The notes beneath the pieces are model-generated. The model had not been told where the DNA came from. It saw only the letters and a program-made list of their open reading frames with translations, and made no database searches. From positions 2,170,001 through 2,234,000 of the forward strand of contig NZ_JAUSQM010000001.1 in NCBI RefSeq assembly GCF_030811215.1: DNA of 64,000 nucleotides, read 5' to 3'. This document shows positions 18,026 through 26,532 of the stretch, piece by piece; the stretch's first letter is position 1; each line of letters begins with the position of its first letter. This stretch comes from Nocardioides massiliensis. GTDB taxonomy: Bacteria > Actinomycetota > Actinomycetes > Propionibacteriales > Nocardioidaceae. The position numbers and the translations under genes are program-made.

Positions 18026-19256
18026 GCTCGAGCTCGTCCTCGATCGTGCCGGGCCGCGCCGCGACCAGTCCGGAGACGAGCAGGGGGACGAGCATCCCGA
18101 GCAGGACGATCAGCGGCCAGTCCCACGAGCCGGTCAGGTCGTGCAGCACGCCCATGCCGATCGGGCCGACGGCGGCGATCAGGTAGCCGGCCGACTGCGT
18201 GAACCCCGACAGGGCCGCGGTCGTGGCGGCCGTGCGGGCGCGCAGGCCGATGAGTGTGAGCACCATGGGGAAGATCGACAGCCCCGTGCCGAGGAGGACG
18301 GCCCACAGCCACGCGCCATCGGCGGGCGCGAGCAGCAGACCGAGGTACGCCGCGGCGACGCAGAACACCAGACCGACGAGCAGCGGCCGCGGGTCGACGA
18401 GGCGCGCGGTGAGCACGGGGATGACGATCGACAGCGGGATCCCCACGCCGGTGATCACTCCGAGCAGAATTCCTGCGGTGGTCGGGTCGAACCCGGCGTC
18501 GCGGTAGAGCTGCGCGAACCAGCCGAAGACGACGTAGGCCTGCAGCGACTGCGTGCCGAACAAGATGGCCATCGCCCACCCGAGCCGGGTCCCGGCGATC
18601 GCCCGCATGCGCACCACGGACGGCGCCGGCCCGGTGCGGCGAGCGGCGACCCGGTCGGCGCGCAGCATCAGCAACCAGGGCACGAGCGCGGCGCCTGCGG
18701 CGATGGCCCAGACGACCAGACCCGTGCGCCAGCCGTCCTCGACCGACCCGGCGAACGCCTCGGCGAGCGGGACCGTCAACGCGGACGCCGCGGTGAGCCC
18801 GAGCGCGAGCGAGGTGGTGTAGGCCGCGGTCATCATCCCGATGCGGCGCGGGAAGTGCAGCCGCACCAGCGACGGCAGGACGACGTTGCCGGTGGCCATG
18901 CCGGCCAGCGCGAGCAGCGACAGCAGGAGGAACGAGACCGGGTCGGAGACCAGCACACGCGCGCCCTGGCCGACGATGACGCACGCGAGCGCAAGCACGG
19001 CGATCCGGTGGGGGCCGATCCGGCCCGCCGCGGTCGGTGCCAGCGCGCCGAAGACGGCGAAGGCCAGGACGGGCAGTGTGGTGAGCACCCCGGCGATCGT
19101 GGGACCGACGCCGAGCGCGCTGGTCAGCTCGTCGAGGACCGGGCCGACGCTGGCCGCAGCCGGGCGCAGGTTGAAGGCCAAGCCGATGATCGCCACGGCG
19201 GCCAGCCCGGCTCCGACGAGCGGCGCGGAGGGACGGGCGGTCGTCGGGTCTGTCAC
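18012..19256 (-). CDS. MFS transporter, CynX/NimT-like
   Basis: 414 residues from GTG 19256. Twelve hydrophobic spans are apparent, with the conserved first-helix pattern GLAFNLRPAAASVGPVLDEL that is typical of the CynX/NimT subgroup (cyanate or 2-nitroimidazole transporters). The substrate cannot be inferred. It is transcribed against the flanking radical SAM gene and appears to have been inserted between that gene and its usual partner. Confidence 0.88.
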   Translation of the reverse strand: MTDPTTARPSAPLVGAGLAAVAIIGLAFNLRPAAASVGPVLDELTSALGVGPTIAGVLTTLPVLAFAVFGALAPTAAGRIGPHRIAVLALACVIVGQGARVLVSDPVSFLLLSLLALAGMATGNVVLPSLVRLHFPRRIGMMTAAYTTSLALGLTAASALTVPLAEAFAGSVEDGWRTGLVVWAIAAGAALVPWLLMLRADRVAARRTGPAPSVVRMRAIAGTRLGWAMAILFGTQSLQAYVVFGWFAQLYRDAGFDPTTAGILLGVITGVGIPLSIVIPVLTARLVDPRPLLVGLVFCVAAAYLGLLLAPADGAWLWAVLLGTGLSIFPMVLTLIGLRARTAATTAALSGFTQSAGYLIAAVGPIGMGVLHDLTGSWDWPLIVLLGMLVPLLVSGLVAARPGTIEDELELRPR

Positions 19257-19327
19257 CGCCCCATGATCCGTCCGCCGCTGCTTCCGATCCGCACCGGGGT
19301 GTCGGTCCGCTGCGGCAGCATGGGCAC

Positions 19328-20542
19328 ATGAGCCCCCGCGCGTCGACGCCCGCCCCCGTTCGCCACGTCGACGACGCCGAGCGCCGGGCGCGGCTCGCCC
19401 GGCGCCACGCCGTCGCACCGGGGCTCCGGGTCTCCTCGGCGGGGGAGGCCGCAGCCGTCACCGTGTGCCTGCACGCGACCGAGCCGCCCACGCCGTACCT
19501 CTCGGTCTTCGCCCGGGTCGAGGAGGTCGACCGTCCCGCCATCGCCCGCGCGCTCTACGACGAGCGCAGCATCGTCAAGCACCTCGCGATGCGCCGGACT
19601 CTGTTCGGCTTCCCGCCCGAGCTGCTGCCCGCAGCCATCGGGAGCGCTTCGGCGCGGGTGGCGGCGCAGCAGCGCGGGCAGCTGCCGCGCGACCTGGCCC
19701 GGTTCGGCCAGGTCGCGGACCCGGAGACGGTCGTCGCGGAGGTCGAGGCCGAGGTGCTGCGCGTCCTCGCCGAGCACGGCCCGGCGACCACCGCGGAGCT
19801 CGCCGAGGCGTCGCCGACGCTCGCCCAGCGCTTCGACGGCACCCCGCTGACCCCGCGGGTCCTCACCATCCTCAGTGCCGAGGGCCGGGTCTACCGCGGC
19901 ACCCAGACGACCGGGTGGCGCAGCTCGCGGCCGCGCTGGACCCTGGCCGACCAGTGGCTGCCCGACCTGCCCCCGCCGCTCACCTCCGAGGAGGGGTACG
20001 CCGTCCTGGTCGCGGCGTGGCTGCGCGCGTTCGGTCCCGGCACCGAGACCGACCTGGTCTGGTGGCTGGGCGCCACGAAGTCCGCCGTCCGCGCCGCGCT
20101 GGGCGCCCTCGGCGCGGTCCCGGTGTCGCTCGACGGCACCACCGAGGCGGGCTGGCTGCTCCCCGACGACCTCGCGCCCGAGCCGACCGTCGAGCCGTGG
20201 GTCGCGCTGCTGCCGGTGCTCGACGCGACCACGATGGGGTGGAAGCAGCGCGACTTCTATCTCGGCCCGCACGCGCCGCTGCTCTTCGACAGCGCGGGCA
20301 ACGCCGGCACGACCGCGTGGTACGACGGGCGCGTCGTCGGTGGCTGGCACCAGGATGCCGACGGCGCCGTCGTGGTGAGCGTGCTCGAGGACGTGCCGGC
20401 CGGTGCGCGGCAGGCGCTCGACGCCGAGGCGCGCCGCTTGACCGCCTGGCTCGACGGCGAGCGGGTCGGCACGGTCTATCCCTCCCCGCTCATGCGTGAG
20501 CGCACCGGCCTGAGCGCGACCACCCGCGGGGTGCTCGCCTAG
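19328..20542 (+). CDS. Winged helix DNA-binding domain-containing protein (HTH_42 / COG3214)
   Basis: 404 residues from ATG 19328. The protein matches the family of large winged-helix proteins found widely in actinobacteria: an N-terminal RLARRHAVAPG region, three wing repeats, and the C-terminal SLDGTTEAGWLLPDD and RDFYLGPHAPLLFDSAGN-like segments. Some family members act in DNA interstrand-crosslink repair (AlkX/YcaQ type). Here the role is only inferred. It is divergent from the MFS gene across 71 bases. Confidence 0.85.
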   Translation: MSPRASTPAPVRHVDDAERRARLARRHAVAPGLRVSSAGEAAAVTVCLHATEPPTPYLSVFARVEEVDRPAIARALYDERSIVKHLAMRRTLFGFPPELLPAAIGSASARVAAQQRGQLPRDLARFGQVADPETVVAEVEAEVLRVLAEHGPATTAELAEASPTLAQRFDGTPLTPRVLTILSAEGRVYRGTQTTGWRSSRPRWTLADQWLPDLPPPLTSEEGYAVLVAAWLRAFGPGTETDLVWWLGATKSAVRAALGALGAVPVSLDGTTEAGWLLPDDLAPEPTVEPWVALLPVLDATTMGWKQRDFYLGPHAPLLFDSAGNAGTTAWYDGRVVGGWHQDADGAVVVSVLEDVPAGARQALDAEARRLTAWLDGERVGTVYPSPLMRERTGLSATTRGVLA

Positions 20543-20545
20543 GGT
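20540..20545 (+). promoter_or_regulatory. TAGGGT -10 element before the DUF2344 gene
   Basis: TAGGGT starts inside the stop codon region of the winged-helix gene (TAG 20540-20542) and is followed by seven bases and GTG 20553. AGGG could alternatively serve as a weak ribosome site. Confidence 0.35.
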
Positions 20546-20552
20546 GCCGTCC

Positions 20553-21287
20553 GTGCGAGCCCAACCCGAGCAGCAAGCGCCCCCCGTCCAGCGGATCCGG
20601 CTGCGCTACGCCAAGCGCGGGCGGCTGCGGTTCACCAGCCACCGCGACTTCAGCCGGGCCTTCGAGCGTGCCGTGGTCCGGGCCGGCGTACCGATGGCCT
20701 ACTCCTCGGGCTTCCACCCCCACCCGCGCATCTCCTACGCCGGCGCGGCGCCGACCGGCTCGGCGAGCGAGGCGGAGTACGTCGAGCTGGGCCTGGCGCG
20801 GCCGGTCGACCCCGAGGAGGTCCGCGCGGCCCTCGACGCTGCCCTCCCCGACGGTCTCGACGTCCTGGCGGCGGCCGAGAGCCCCGGCGGGTCGCTGGCC
20901 GACCTGCTCGAGGTGAGCCGGTGGCAGCTGGCGGTGACCGGTGCCGAGCTCGGCACCGTGCAGGACGCAGCCGCCGCCTTCCTGGCCACCGACGAGGTGA
21001 CCGTGGAGCGGATGACGAAGAAGGGGATGCGCAGCTTCGACTGCCGCGCGGCGGTCATCGAGCTGAGCGTCGAGGACCCCGGGCCCGGGATCCCCGGAGC
21101 GATCGTCGACGTCCTGCTGCGCCACGGCACGCCCGCGGTGCGTCCCGACGACGTGCTCCGCGGCCTGCGCGAGGTGGGTGACCTCCCCGAGGACGTCCAG
21201 GCGCTGCAGCGCCGTATCGCCCAGGGGACCTATGACGAGACCACCGGTGCGGTGGTCGACCCGCTGGGCTCGACCGACGCGCCCTGA
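20553..21287 (+). CDS. Radical SAM-linked protein, TIGR03936 / DUF2344 family
   Basis: 244 residues from GTG 20553; a GTG three codons earlier is possible. The N-terminal RIRLRYAKRGRLRFTSHRD, the SSGFHPHPRISYAGAAPTGS segment and EYVELGLARPVDPEE are diagnostic of this family, which is fused to or encoded beside TIGR03960 radical SAM proteins. Function is unknown. Its position just before rne matches the usual actinobacterial order (radical SAM, DUF2344, rne, rplU, rpmA, obg), suggesting a link to RNA or ribosome metabolism, which is an inference from context. Confidence 0.92.
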   Translation: MRAQPEQQAPPVQRIRLRYAKRGRLRFTSHRDFSRAFERAVVRAGVPMAYSSGFHPHPRISYAGAAPTGSASEAEYVELGLARPVDPEEVRAALDAALPDGLDVLAAAESPGGSLADLLEVSRWQLAVTGAELGTVQDAAAAFLATDEVTVERMTKKGMRSFDCRAAVIELSVEDPGPGIPGAIVDVLLRHGTPAVRPDDVLRGLREVGDLPEDVQALQRRIAQGTYDETTGAVVDPLGSTDAP

Positions 21288-21565
21288 GCGTCGCGACGCC
21301 CGATCGCCGCGGCGCAGCGGCACTCGTGTGCGATACTCGCCGCAAGACGTCTGAGATTGACGCCGGACCGCGACGCGGCCGATCGACGAGGGTGACAGGC
21401 TCGGAGATCGCCAGGCCAGCGACCGCGGCGGGTGTGCGGACGTCACGACACGTTGGCTTGCGTCGTCCCGGGTGAGACCGGAGGCGGCGAATGACCGCCA
21501 CTGAGGCGGGTGAGGGCGTTCGGCGTACCTGCCGGAGGCTGCCCGCCGGTGGCAGAGGAGAGCGC

Positions 21566-24500
21566 ATGCTCGACACCGAAGACACCAGCTCCACGCTCGC
21601 AGGCGAGGACAACCCCGGCGCGCAACCCGCCGCCGAGGCGGGCGCGGAGCAGACCACCGCCAAGAAGACCGCTGCGAAGACGGCGAAGAAGGCACCCGCC
21701 AAGAAGGCCGCTGCCAAGAAGACGACGGCGAAGAAGGCCGTTGCGAAGAAGACGCCGGCGAAGAAGGCCGCCGAGGCCCCGGACCCGGACTCCGCTGCTG
21801 ACTCCGGCGCCGATCAGCCCGCCCTGGGCTTCGACGAGCCGGCCGCACCGGCTCCCGCGAAGCGCACGACCAAGAAGGCCGCGGCCGAACCCGCCGCCAA
21901 GAAGGCCGCGGCGAAGAAGACCGCCGCGAAGCGCACGACCAAGAAGGCCGCCGCAGCGCCCGCGCCCGCGGACGAGGCTCCGGCCGACACCCCGACCACC
22001 GAGGAGGCCGCCGCACCGAGCGGCCCCGTGGTCGCGCCCGGCGTGAGCGCGCCGCTGTTCCAGGCCCCCACGACTCCCGCGCGCCGGCGTACGCGCAAGG
22101 CCGCCGCTCCGGCCCCCGCCGAAACTGACGTTGCTGCGGAGAGCACGGCCGACAGCGCTCCCGAGAGTGCTCCTGAGAGGGCTGCCGAGCCCGCGACGAC
22201 GCCCGCCGCCAAGCGCGCGGCCCGCAAGAGCGCTGCCAAGAAGGCGGCGGCCGCCCCCGAGGAAGCTGCCGCCGACGAGGCCACGCCAGCGCAGGACTCG
22301 GCCGACGGGGCCGCTCCCCCCGCGAAGAAGGCCACTCGCACCCGCAGCCGCGCCCGCAAGCCGGTCGAGATCACCGAAGCGGCTGCTGAGGAGTCCGAGG
22401 AGCCGACCGACGAGGCCACCGACGAGGCCACCGACGAGGCTGTTGTCTCGCAGGTGCCGGCGGAGACCACGGCCGGCGACACCGACACGGACGGTGACGA
22501 CTCCGACGACGACGGCGACGGCTCCGACGACGAGCAGAGCGAGGGCAGCGGCGGCACGCGCCGCCGCCGCCGACGTGGGGGCCGGCGCCGGCGCCGCTCC
22601 GGTGGCGGCGGGGGTGACAGCTCCGCCAACGACACCGACGACAACGACGACACCGACGGCCCCGACAGCAGCGACGACGAGAGCGGTTCGGGCGCCGACG
22701 CCTCTGCCACGAAGACCGGTGACGCGTCCGGTGACACGGCGGGTGACTCCGACCAGGACTCCGGTGACGGGTCGGGCGAGGGCGGCTCCGGATCGGGCTC
22801 GCGGCGCCGCCGGCGCCGGCGTCGCTCCGGTGAGGACGCCGACAACGGGGGGTCCTCCGACGACCCCGAGAAGACCGTCACCCGGGTCCGCCGCCAGCGC
22901 AGCGCCGAGGACGAGATCACCTCGGTGTCGGGCTCGACCCGGCTGGAGGCCAAGAAGCAGCGTCGCCGCGAGGGTCGCGAGGCCGGTCGCCGGCGCGCGC
23001 CCATCGTCAGCGAGGCCGAGTTCCTCGCGCGCCGCGAGTCGGTCGACCGCAAGATGGTTATCCGCCAGCACAAGGACCTCACGCAGATCGCGGTGCTCGA
23101 GGACGACGTCCTGGTCGAGCACTACGTCGCCCGCGAGTCCCAGACGTCGCTGATCGGCAACATCTACCTCGGCCGGGTGCAGAACGTGCTCCCGTCGATG
23201 GAGGCGGCGTTCGTCGACATCGGCAAGGGCCGCAATGCGGTGATCTATGCCGGTGAGGTCAACTGGACCGCGCTCGGGGCCAAGGACGGGCCGCGCAAGA
23301 TCGAGAGCGTGCTGAAGTCCGGCCAGCAGGTGCTGGTGCAGGTCAGCAAGGACCCGGTCGGCCACAAGGGTGCGCGGCTCACCAGCCAGATCAGCCTGCC
23401 GGGCCGCTTCCTGGTCTATGTCCCCGACGGGACCACCAGCGGGATCTCCCGCAAGCTCCCCGACACCGAGCGCACCCGGCTGAAGAACCTCCTGAAGGAG
23501 ATCGTCCCCGACGGCGCGGGCGTGATCGTGCGCACGGCTGCCGAGGGCGCGACCGAGGAGGAGCTGCGCCGCGACGTCGAGCGGCTCACCGCTCGGTGGG
23601 AGGACATCCAGTCCAAGATCGAGAAGGGCAACGCCCCGACCCTGCTCTACGGCGAGCCCGACCTGACGCTGAAGGTCGTGCGTGACCTCTTCACCGAGGA
23701 CTTCGCGAGCCTGGTCGTCTCCGGCGACGAGGCGTGGGACCTTGTGAGCACGTACGTCGAGCACGTCGCGCCCGAGCTGATGGAGCGGGTGTCGCGCTAC
23801 GACGCCGGCGACGGCAAGGACGTCTTCGCCGACCTGCGGATCGACGAGCAGATCGCCAAGGGTCTCGACCGCAAGGTCTACCTGCCCTCCGGCGGGTCCC
23901 TGGTCATCGACCGCACCGAGGCGATGACGGTCGTCGACGTCAACACCGGGAAGTTCACCGGTTCCGGGGGCAACCTCGAGGAGACGGTCACCAAGAACAA
24001 CCTCGAGGCCGCCGAGGAGATGGTCCGCCAGCTCCGGCTGCGCGACATCGGCGGCATCATCGTCATCGACTTCATCGACATGGTGCTGGAGAGCAACCGC
24101 GACCTGGTGCTGCGCCGGCTGGTCGAGTGCCTCGGTCGTGACCGCACCCGGCACCAGGTCGCCGAGGTGACGTCGCTCGGGCTGGTCCAGATGACGCGCA
24201 AGCGCATCGGCACCGGCCTGCTCGAGGCTTTCAGCGAGGATTGCGAGCACTGTGCCGGCCGCGGTCTGGTCCTGCACGACATGCCCGTCGAGCAGAAGCA
24301 GAAGCGTGAGGACGAGCCGCGCCGCAACCGCCGTGGTGGCGGTGGTGGTGGATCCGGCAACGGCTCCGGCGGTGCTGGCGGCTCCGGCGGATCGGGCGGC
24401 GGCGGTCGCAACCGCGGCCGCGACGGTGACGACGGACAGAAGGCCGACAGCCGGCCCGTGCCCTCGCCGAAGGTGGTCGCCGCCATGGCGCGCCCGGAGA

Positions 24501-25006
24501 ACGCCGAGCGGGTCGCTTCGGACGAGTCGGACACCGTTGCAGCGCCGGACACCGTTGCGGCGAGCCAGCCGGAAGCCTCGCCCGAGGTCACGCAGCCCGA
24601 GGTTCCCGTGATGGAGACGCCGCAGGTCGGGACCACGCAGACCCGCACCGGGCGTGCCCGGGCCGGGCGGAAGGCGACCGCTCCCGCCGCGACCCAGGCG
24701 TTGGAGCCGACCCCGGCGCCCACCCCGGAACCCACTCCGGAGCCGACGCCGGAACCCACTCCGGAGCCGGCCACCGACGTGGCTGGTGACGTGGAGTCGG
24801 CCGTCCCCACGGTAACCGAGCCCAAGCTCACCAGCACCGTGCGTCGTCGCGGTGCGCGTCGGGCCGCCGGCCCGCCGCCGGTGGTCCCGGCGCCCGAGGT
24901 CGACGCCGACGCGATCGCCCCGGTCGGCGCGGGGGAGTCCTCGACGTCCGAAGACGAGGCGCCCGTGCACGTCCCCGTGAAGCGCAAGGGCGCGCGCAAG
25001 CGCTGA
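21566..25006 (+). CDS. rne: Ribonuclease E/G family protein with long disordered extensions
   Basis: 1146 residues from ATG 21566, preceded by GAGGAG at five bases; an upstream ATG (21491) lacks a ribosome site. Residues 1-500 are low complexity: Ala/Lys repeats of the AAKKTTAKKA type up to about 250, an Asp/Ser/Gly-rich acidic stretch, and two Arg blocks (RRRRRRGGRRRRR and a second near 415) likely to bind RNA. The S1 domain starts near 508, the DNase-I-like catalytic region includes VVDVNTGKFTG near 790 and DFIDM near 835, and the Zn-link CEHCAGRG lies near 893. A Gly-rich and then PTPEPTPEP-repeat tail ends in KRKGARKR. It should be the main RNA-decay and rRNA-processing endonuclease. The 278-base leader holds no gene; such leaders are sometimes self-regulatory. 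Confidence 0.95.
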   Translation: MLDTEDTSSTLAGEDNPGAQPAAEAGAEQTTAKKTAAKTAKKAPAKKAAAKKTTAKKAVAKKTPAKKAAEAPDPDSAADSGADQPALGFDEPAAPAPAKRTTKKAAAEPAAKKAAAKKTAAKRTTKKAAAAPAPADEAPADTPTTEEAAAPSGPVVAPGVSAPLFQAPTTPARRRTRKAAAPAPAETDVAAESTADSAPESAPERAAEPATTPAAKRAARKSAAKKAAAAPEEAAADEATPAQDSADGAAPPAKKATRTRSRARKPVEITEAAAEESEEPTDEATDEATDEAVVSQVPAETTAGDTDTDGDDSDDDGDGSDDEQSEGSGGTRRRRRRGGRRRRRSGGGGGDSSANDTDDNDDTDGPDSSDDESGSGADASATKTGDASGDTAGDSDQDSGDGSGEGGSGSGSRRRRRRRRSGEDADNGGSSDDPEKTVTRVRRQRSAEDEITSVSGSTRLEAKKQRRREGREAGRRRAPIVSEAEFLARRESVDRKMVIRQHKDLTQIAVLEDDVLVEHYVARESQTSLIGNIYLGRVQNVLPSMEAAFVDIGKGRNAVIYAGEVNWTALGAKDGPRKIESVLKSGQQVLVQVSKDPVGHKGARLTSQISLPGRFLVYVPDGTTSGISRKLPDTERTRLKNLLKEIVPDGAGVIVRTAAEGATEEELRRDVERLTARWEDIQSKIEKGNAPTLLYGEPDLTLKVVRDLFTEDFASLVVSGDEAWDLVSTYVEHVAPELMERVSRYDAGDGKDVFADLRIDEQIAKGLDRKVYLPSGGSLVIDRTEAMTVVDVNTGKFTGSGGNLEETVTKNNLEAAEEMVRQLRLRDIGGIIVIDFIDMVLESNRDLVLRRLVECLGRDRTRHQVAEVTSLGLVQMTRKRIGTGLLEAFSEDCEHCAGRGLVLHDMPVEQKQKREDEPRRNRRGGGGGGSGNGSGGAGGSGGSGGGGRNRGRDGDDGQKADSRPVPSPKVVAAMARPENAERVASDESDTVAAPDTVAASQPEASPEVTQPEVPVMETPQVGTTQTRTGRARAGRKATAPAATQALEPTPAPTPEPTPEPTPEPTPEPATDVAGDVESAVPTVTEPKLTSTVRRRGARRAAGPPPVVPAPEVDADAIAPVGAGESSTSEDEAPVHVPVKRKGARKR

Positions 25007-25030
25007 ATCGGGCCACAGCCCCCAGCAACG

Positions 25031-25065
25031 CGACGGGCCGCCTCCGAGTCGGAGGCGGCCCGTCG
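25031..25065. terminator. Strong bidirectional terminator after rne
   Basis: A perfect 16-bp stem (CGACGGGCCGCCTCCG and its complement) closes on the loop AGT. It lies between the rne stop (25006) and the convergent membrane-protein stop (25088). There is no T run, which is common in high-GC actinobacteria. Confidence 0.85.
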
Positions 25066-25087
25066 TCGTACGCGCGAGGGGAACGGG

Positions 25088-25591
25088 TCAGGCGGACTTG
25101 AACCAGGCGCTGGACTCGGACTTGAACAACAACACGATCGCCGCGATGGTCAAGATGACCTGCACGAGCGAGAGGATCAGCAGGATCACCGGGCCGCTCG
25201 GGTTGGTCAGGGTCAGCAGGACCCCGAGGACGCTGAGGACACCCAGGACCGTGAAGACGATCCGAGCCCAGTTGGCGCCCTTGCCGATGAAGACGGCGAC
25301 CAGCACCATGAGCCCGACCCCGACGACGAGGCCGAAGATCACGCTGGCGATGGCACCGCCGCGGGCCGCGCTCTCACTGAGCTCCATGGTCGCATCAGCG
25401 TTCTCGAGCGCGGCGTCGACGAGGTCGTCGAGGTAGACGAAGGTGAGCAGGGCACTGATGACACCCAGCGCGATGCCGGCCCAGATCAGCTTGAGGGCGG
25501 TGTCCACAGCGGAGGGTCGCGGGCCACGGTTGCTGCCCGGTTGGTAGACGGGCTCGGGGCCCTCGGACGGATACGGCTGGTACTCGGTCAT
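25088..25591 (-). CDS. Small four-helix membrane protein, unknown function
   Basis: 167 residues. The N-terminal 30 residues are Pro/Tyr/Gly-rich ([14 protein letters not shown]), as in many actinobacterial membrane proteins, then four hydrophobic spans at about 32-52, 78-100, 108-127 and 132-155. No catalytic motif is visible. I do not recognise a named family; it resembles small actinobacterial proteins annotated as hypothetical. It is convergent with rne and divergent from rplU. Confidence 0.85.
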   Translation of the reverse strand: MTEYQPYPSEGPEPVYQPGSNRGPRPSAVDTALKLIWAGIALGVISALLTFVYLDDLVDAALENADATMELSESAARGGAIASVIFGLVVGVGLMVLVAVFIGKGANWARIVFTVLGVLSVLGVLLTLTNPSGPVILLILSLVQVILTIAAIVLLFKSESSAWFKSA

Positions 25592-25597
25592 GGTGCG

Positions 25598-25603
25598 ACC
25601 CTA
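25598..25603 (-). promoter_or_regulatory. TAGGGT -10 element for the 167-residue membrane protein gene
   Basis: On the minus strand TAGGGT is followed by six bases (CGCACC) and then the ATG. No ribosome-binding sequence intervenes, which fits a leaderless start. Confidence 0.45.
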
Positions 25604-25643
25604 GACTCTTCGCGCCCCGTGGAACGCTCGTCCCCAGGTCGTT

Positions 25644-25673
25644 TTGCGATCTGTGCCGGTGGTTGCGTAGACT
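25644..25673 (+). promoter_or_regulatory. Probable promoter for rplU-rpmA
   Basis: TTGCGA (25644-25649) and TAGACT (25668-25673) are separated by 18 bases, the best -35/-10 pair in the 185-base gap. The transcript would have a leader of roughly 95 bases before rplU. Confidence 0.5.
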
Positions 25674-25776
25674 CGTCCCTCGGTGCGTTGACACGTGCCT
25701 GCACCTTCGCGCCTCCCGCATCAGCGGGGTGAGTCACGCGGAGGCCGAACTACCCGACGAAGAGAGTGAGCACGCG

Positions 25777-26085
25777 GTGTACGCGATCGTGCGCAGTGGC
25801 GGTACGCAGCAGAAGGTTGCTGTTGGCGACGTCATCGAGATCGACAAGGTGGCAACCCCGGTTGGGGAGAAGGTCACCCTGCCCGTGGTGCTCCTCGTCG
25901 ACGGTGAGTCGGTGACCAGCGGAGCCGACAAGCTGGGCAAGGCGGCTGTGACCGCCGAGGTCCTCGGTGGCACCAAGGGCCCCAAGATCATCATCCAGAA
26001 GTACAAGAACAAGACCGGCTACAAGAAGCGCCAGGGTCACCGCCAGAAGTACACCCAGGTCAAGGTCACCGACATCTCCGCCTGA
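25777..26085 (+). CDS. rplU: 50S ribosomal protein L21
   Basis: 102 residues from GTG 25777; the frame is open further upstream but that portion is not L21-like. The sequence begins [13 protein letters not shown] and contains the conserved [19 protein letters not shown] stretch that binds 23S rRNA. It is followed by rpmA after 49 bases, the standard pairing. Confidence 0.97.
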   Translation: MYAIVRSGGTQQKVAVGDVIEIDKVATPVGEKVTLPVVLLVDGESVTSGADKLGKAAVTAEVLGGTKGPKIIIQKYKNKTGYKKRQGHRQKYTQVKVTDISA

Positions 26086-26134
26086 GTCCCCCCGGACCGG
26101 CGACCCCACCAGCGCGAGCGAGGACGGATCCCCC

Positions 26135-26389
26135 ATGGCACACAAGAAGGGCGCGGCGTCGACCAAGAACGGTCGCGACTCCAACGCGCAGCGGCTCGGC
26201 GTCAAGCGCTTCGGCGGACAGCTCGTCAACGCGGGCGAGATCATCGTCCGTCAGCGCGGCACGCACTTCCACCCCGGTAGCGGCGTCGGTCGCGGTGGCG
26301 ACGACACCCTGTTCGCCCTCGTGGGCGGCGCGGTGCAGTTCGGCACCAAGCGCGGCCGTCGCGTCGTCAACATCGTCCCGGGCGAGTGA
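26135..26389 (+). CDS. rpmA: 50S ribosomal protein L27
   Basis: 84 residues from ATG 26135, preceded by GAGGACGG. The N-terminus [21 protein letters not shown] is the flexible tail that reaches the peptidyl-transferase centre. There is no N-terminal extension of the kind removed by Prp protease in Firmicutes. It is the second gene of the rplU-rpmA unit. Confidence 0.98.
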   Translation: MAHKKGAASTKNGRDSNAQRLGVKRFGGQLVNAGEIIVRQRGTHFHPGSGVGRGGDDTLFALVGGAVQFGTKRGRRVVNIVPGE

Positions 26390-26420
26390 TCTGACGCTCA
26401 CCGGCACACTGCGTACTTCC

Positions 26421-26454
26421 CACGAGGGCGTCCCGACCACGGGGCGCCCTCGTG
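26421..26454 (+). terminator. Stem-loop terminator after rpmA
   Basis: A 14-bp stem with one G-T pair (CACGAGGGCGTCCC with GGGGCGCCCTCGTG) encloses the loop GACCAC, 32 bases after the rpmA stop. TGCTGTTCCC follows rather than a T run. It separates the ribosomal pair from obg. Confidence 0.75.
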
Positions 26455-26462
26455 CTGTTCCC

Positions 26463-26512
26463 ACCTGATCCACGCACCTGATCCACGCAGCTGATCCCAT
26501 CGCCTGACCCAT
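26463..26512 (+). repeat. Degenerate 13-bp tandem repeat before obg
   Basis: ACCTGATCCACGC occurs twice perfectly (26463-26475, 26476-26488) and is followed by the diverged copies AGCTGATCCCATC and GCCTGACCCATC. It fills the space between the rpmA terminator and the obg ribosome site (AGGAG at 26523). Confidence 0.65.
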
Positions 26513-26532
26513 CCCGACCCCCAGGAGTCCCC

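Noticed and set aside
21600-22400. Separate histone H1-like gene suggested by AAKK repeats
   Set aside because: The repeats are continuous in frame with the RNase E catalytic core and share one start with a good ribosome site.
21443-24970. 1,175-codon open frame antisense to rne
   Set aside because: Gly/Arg/Leu-rich low complexity mirrored from the Ala/Lys repeats of RNase E; no start signal and no motif.
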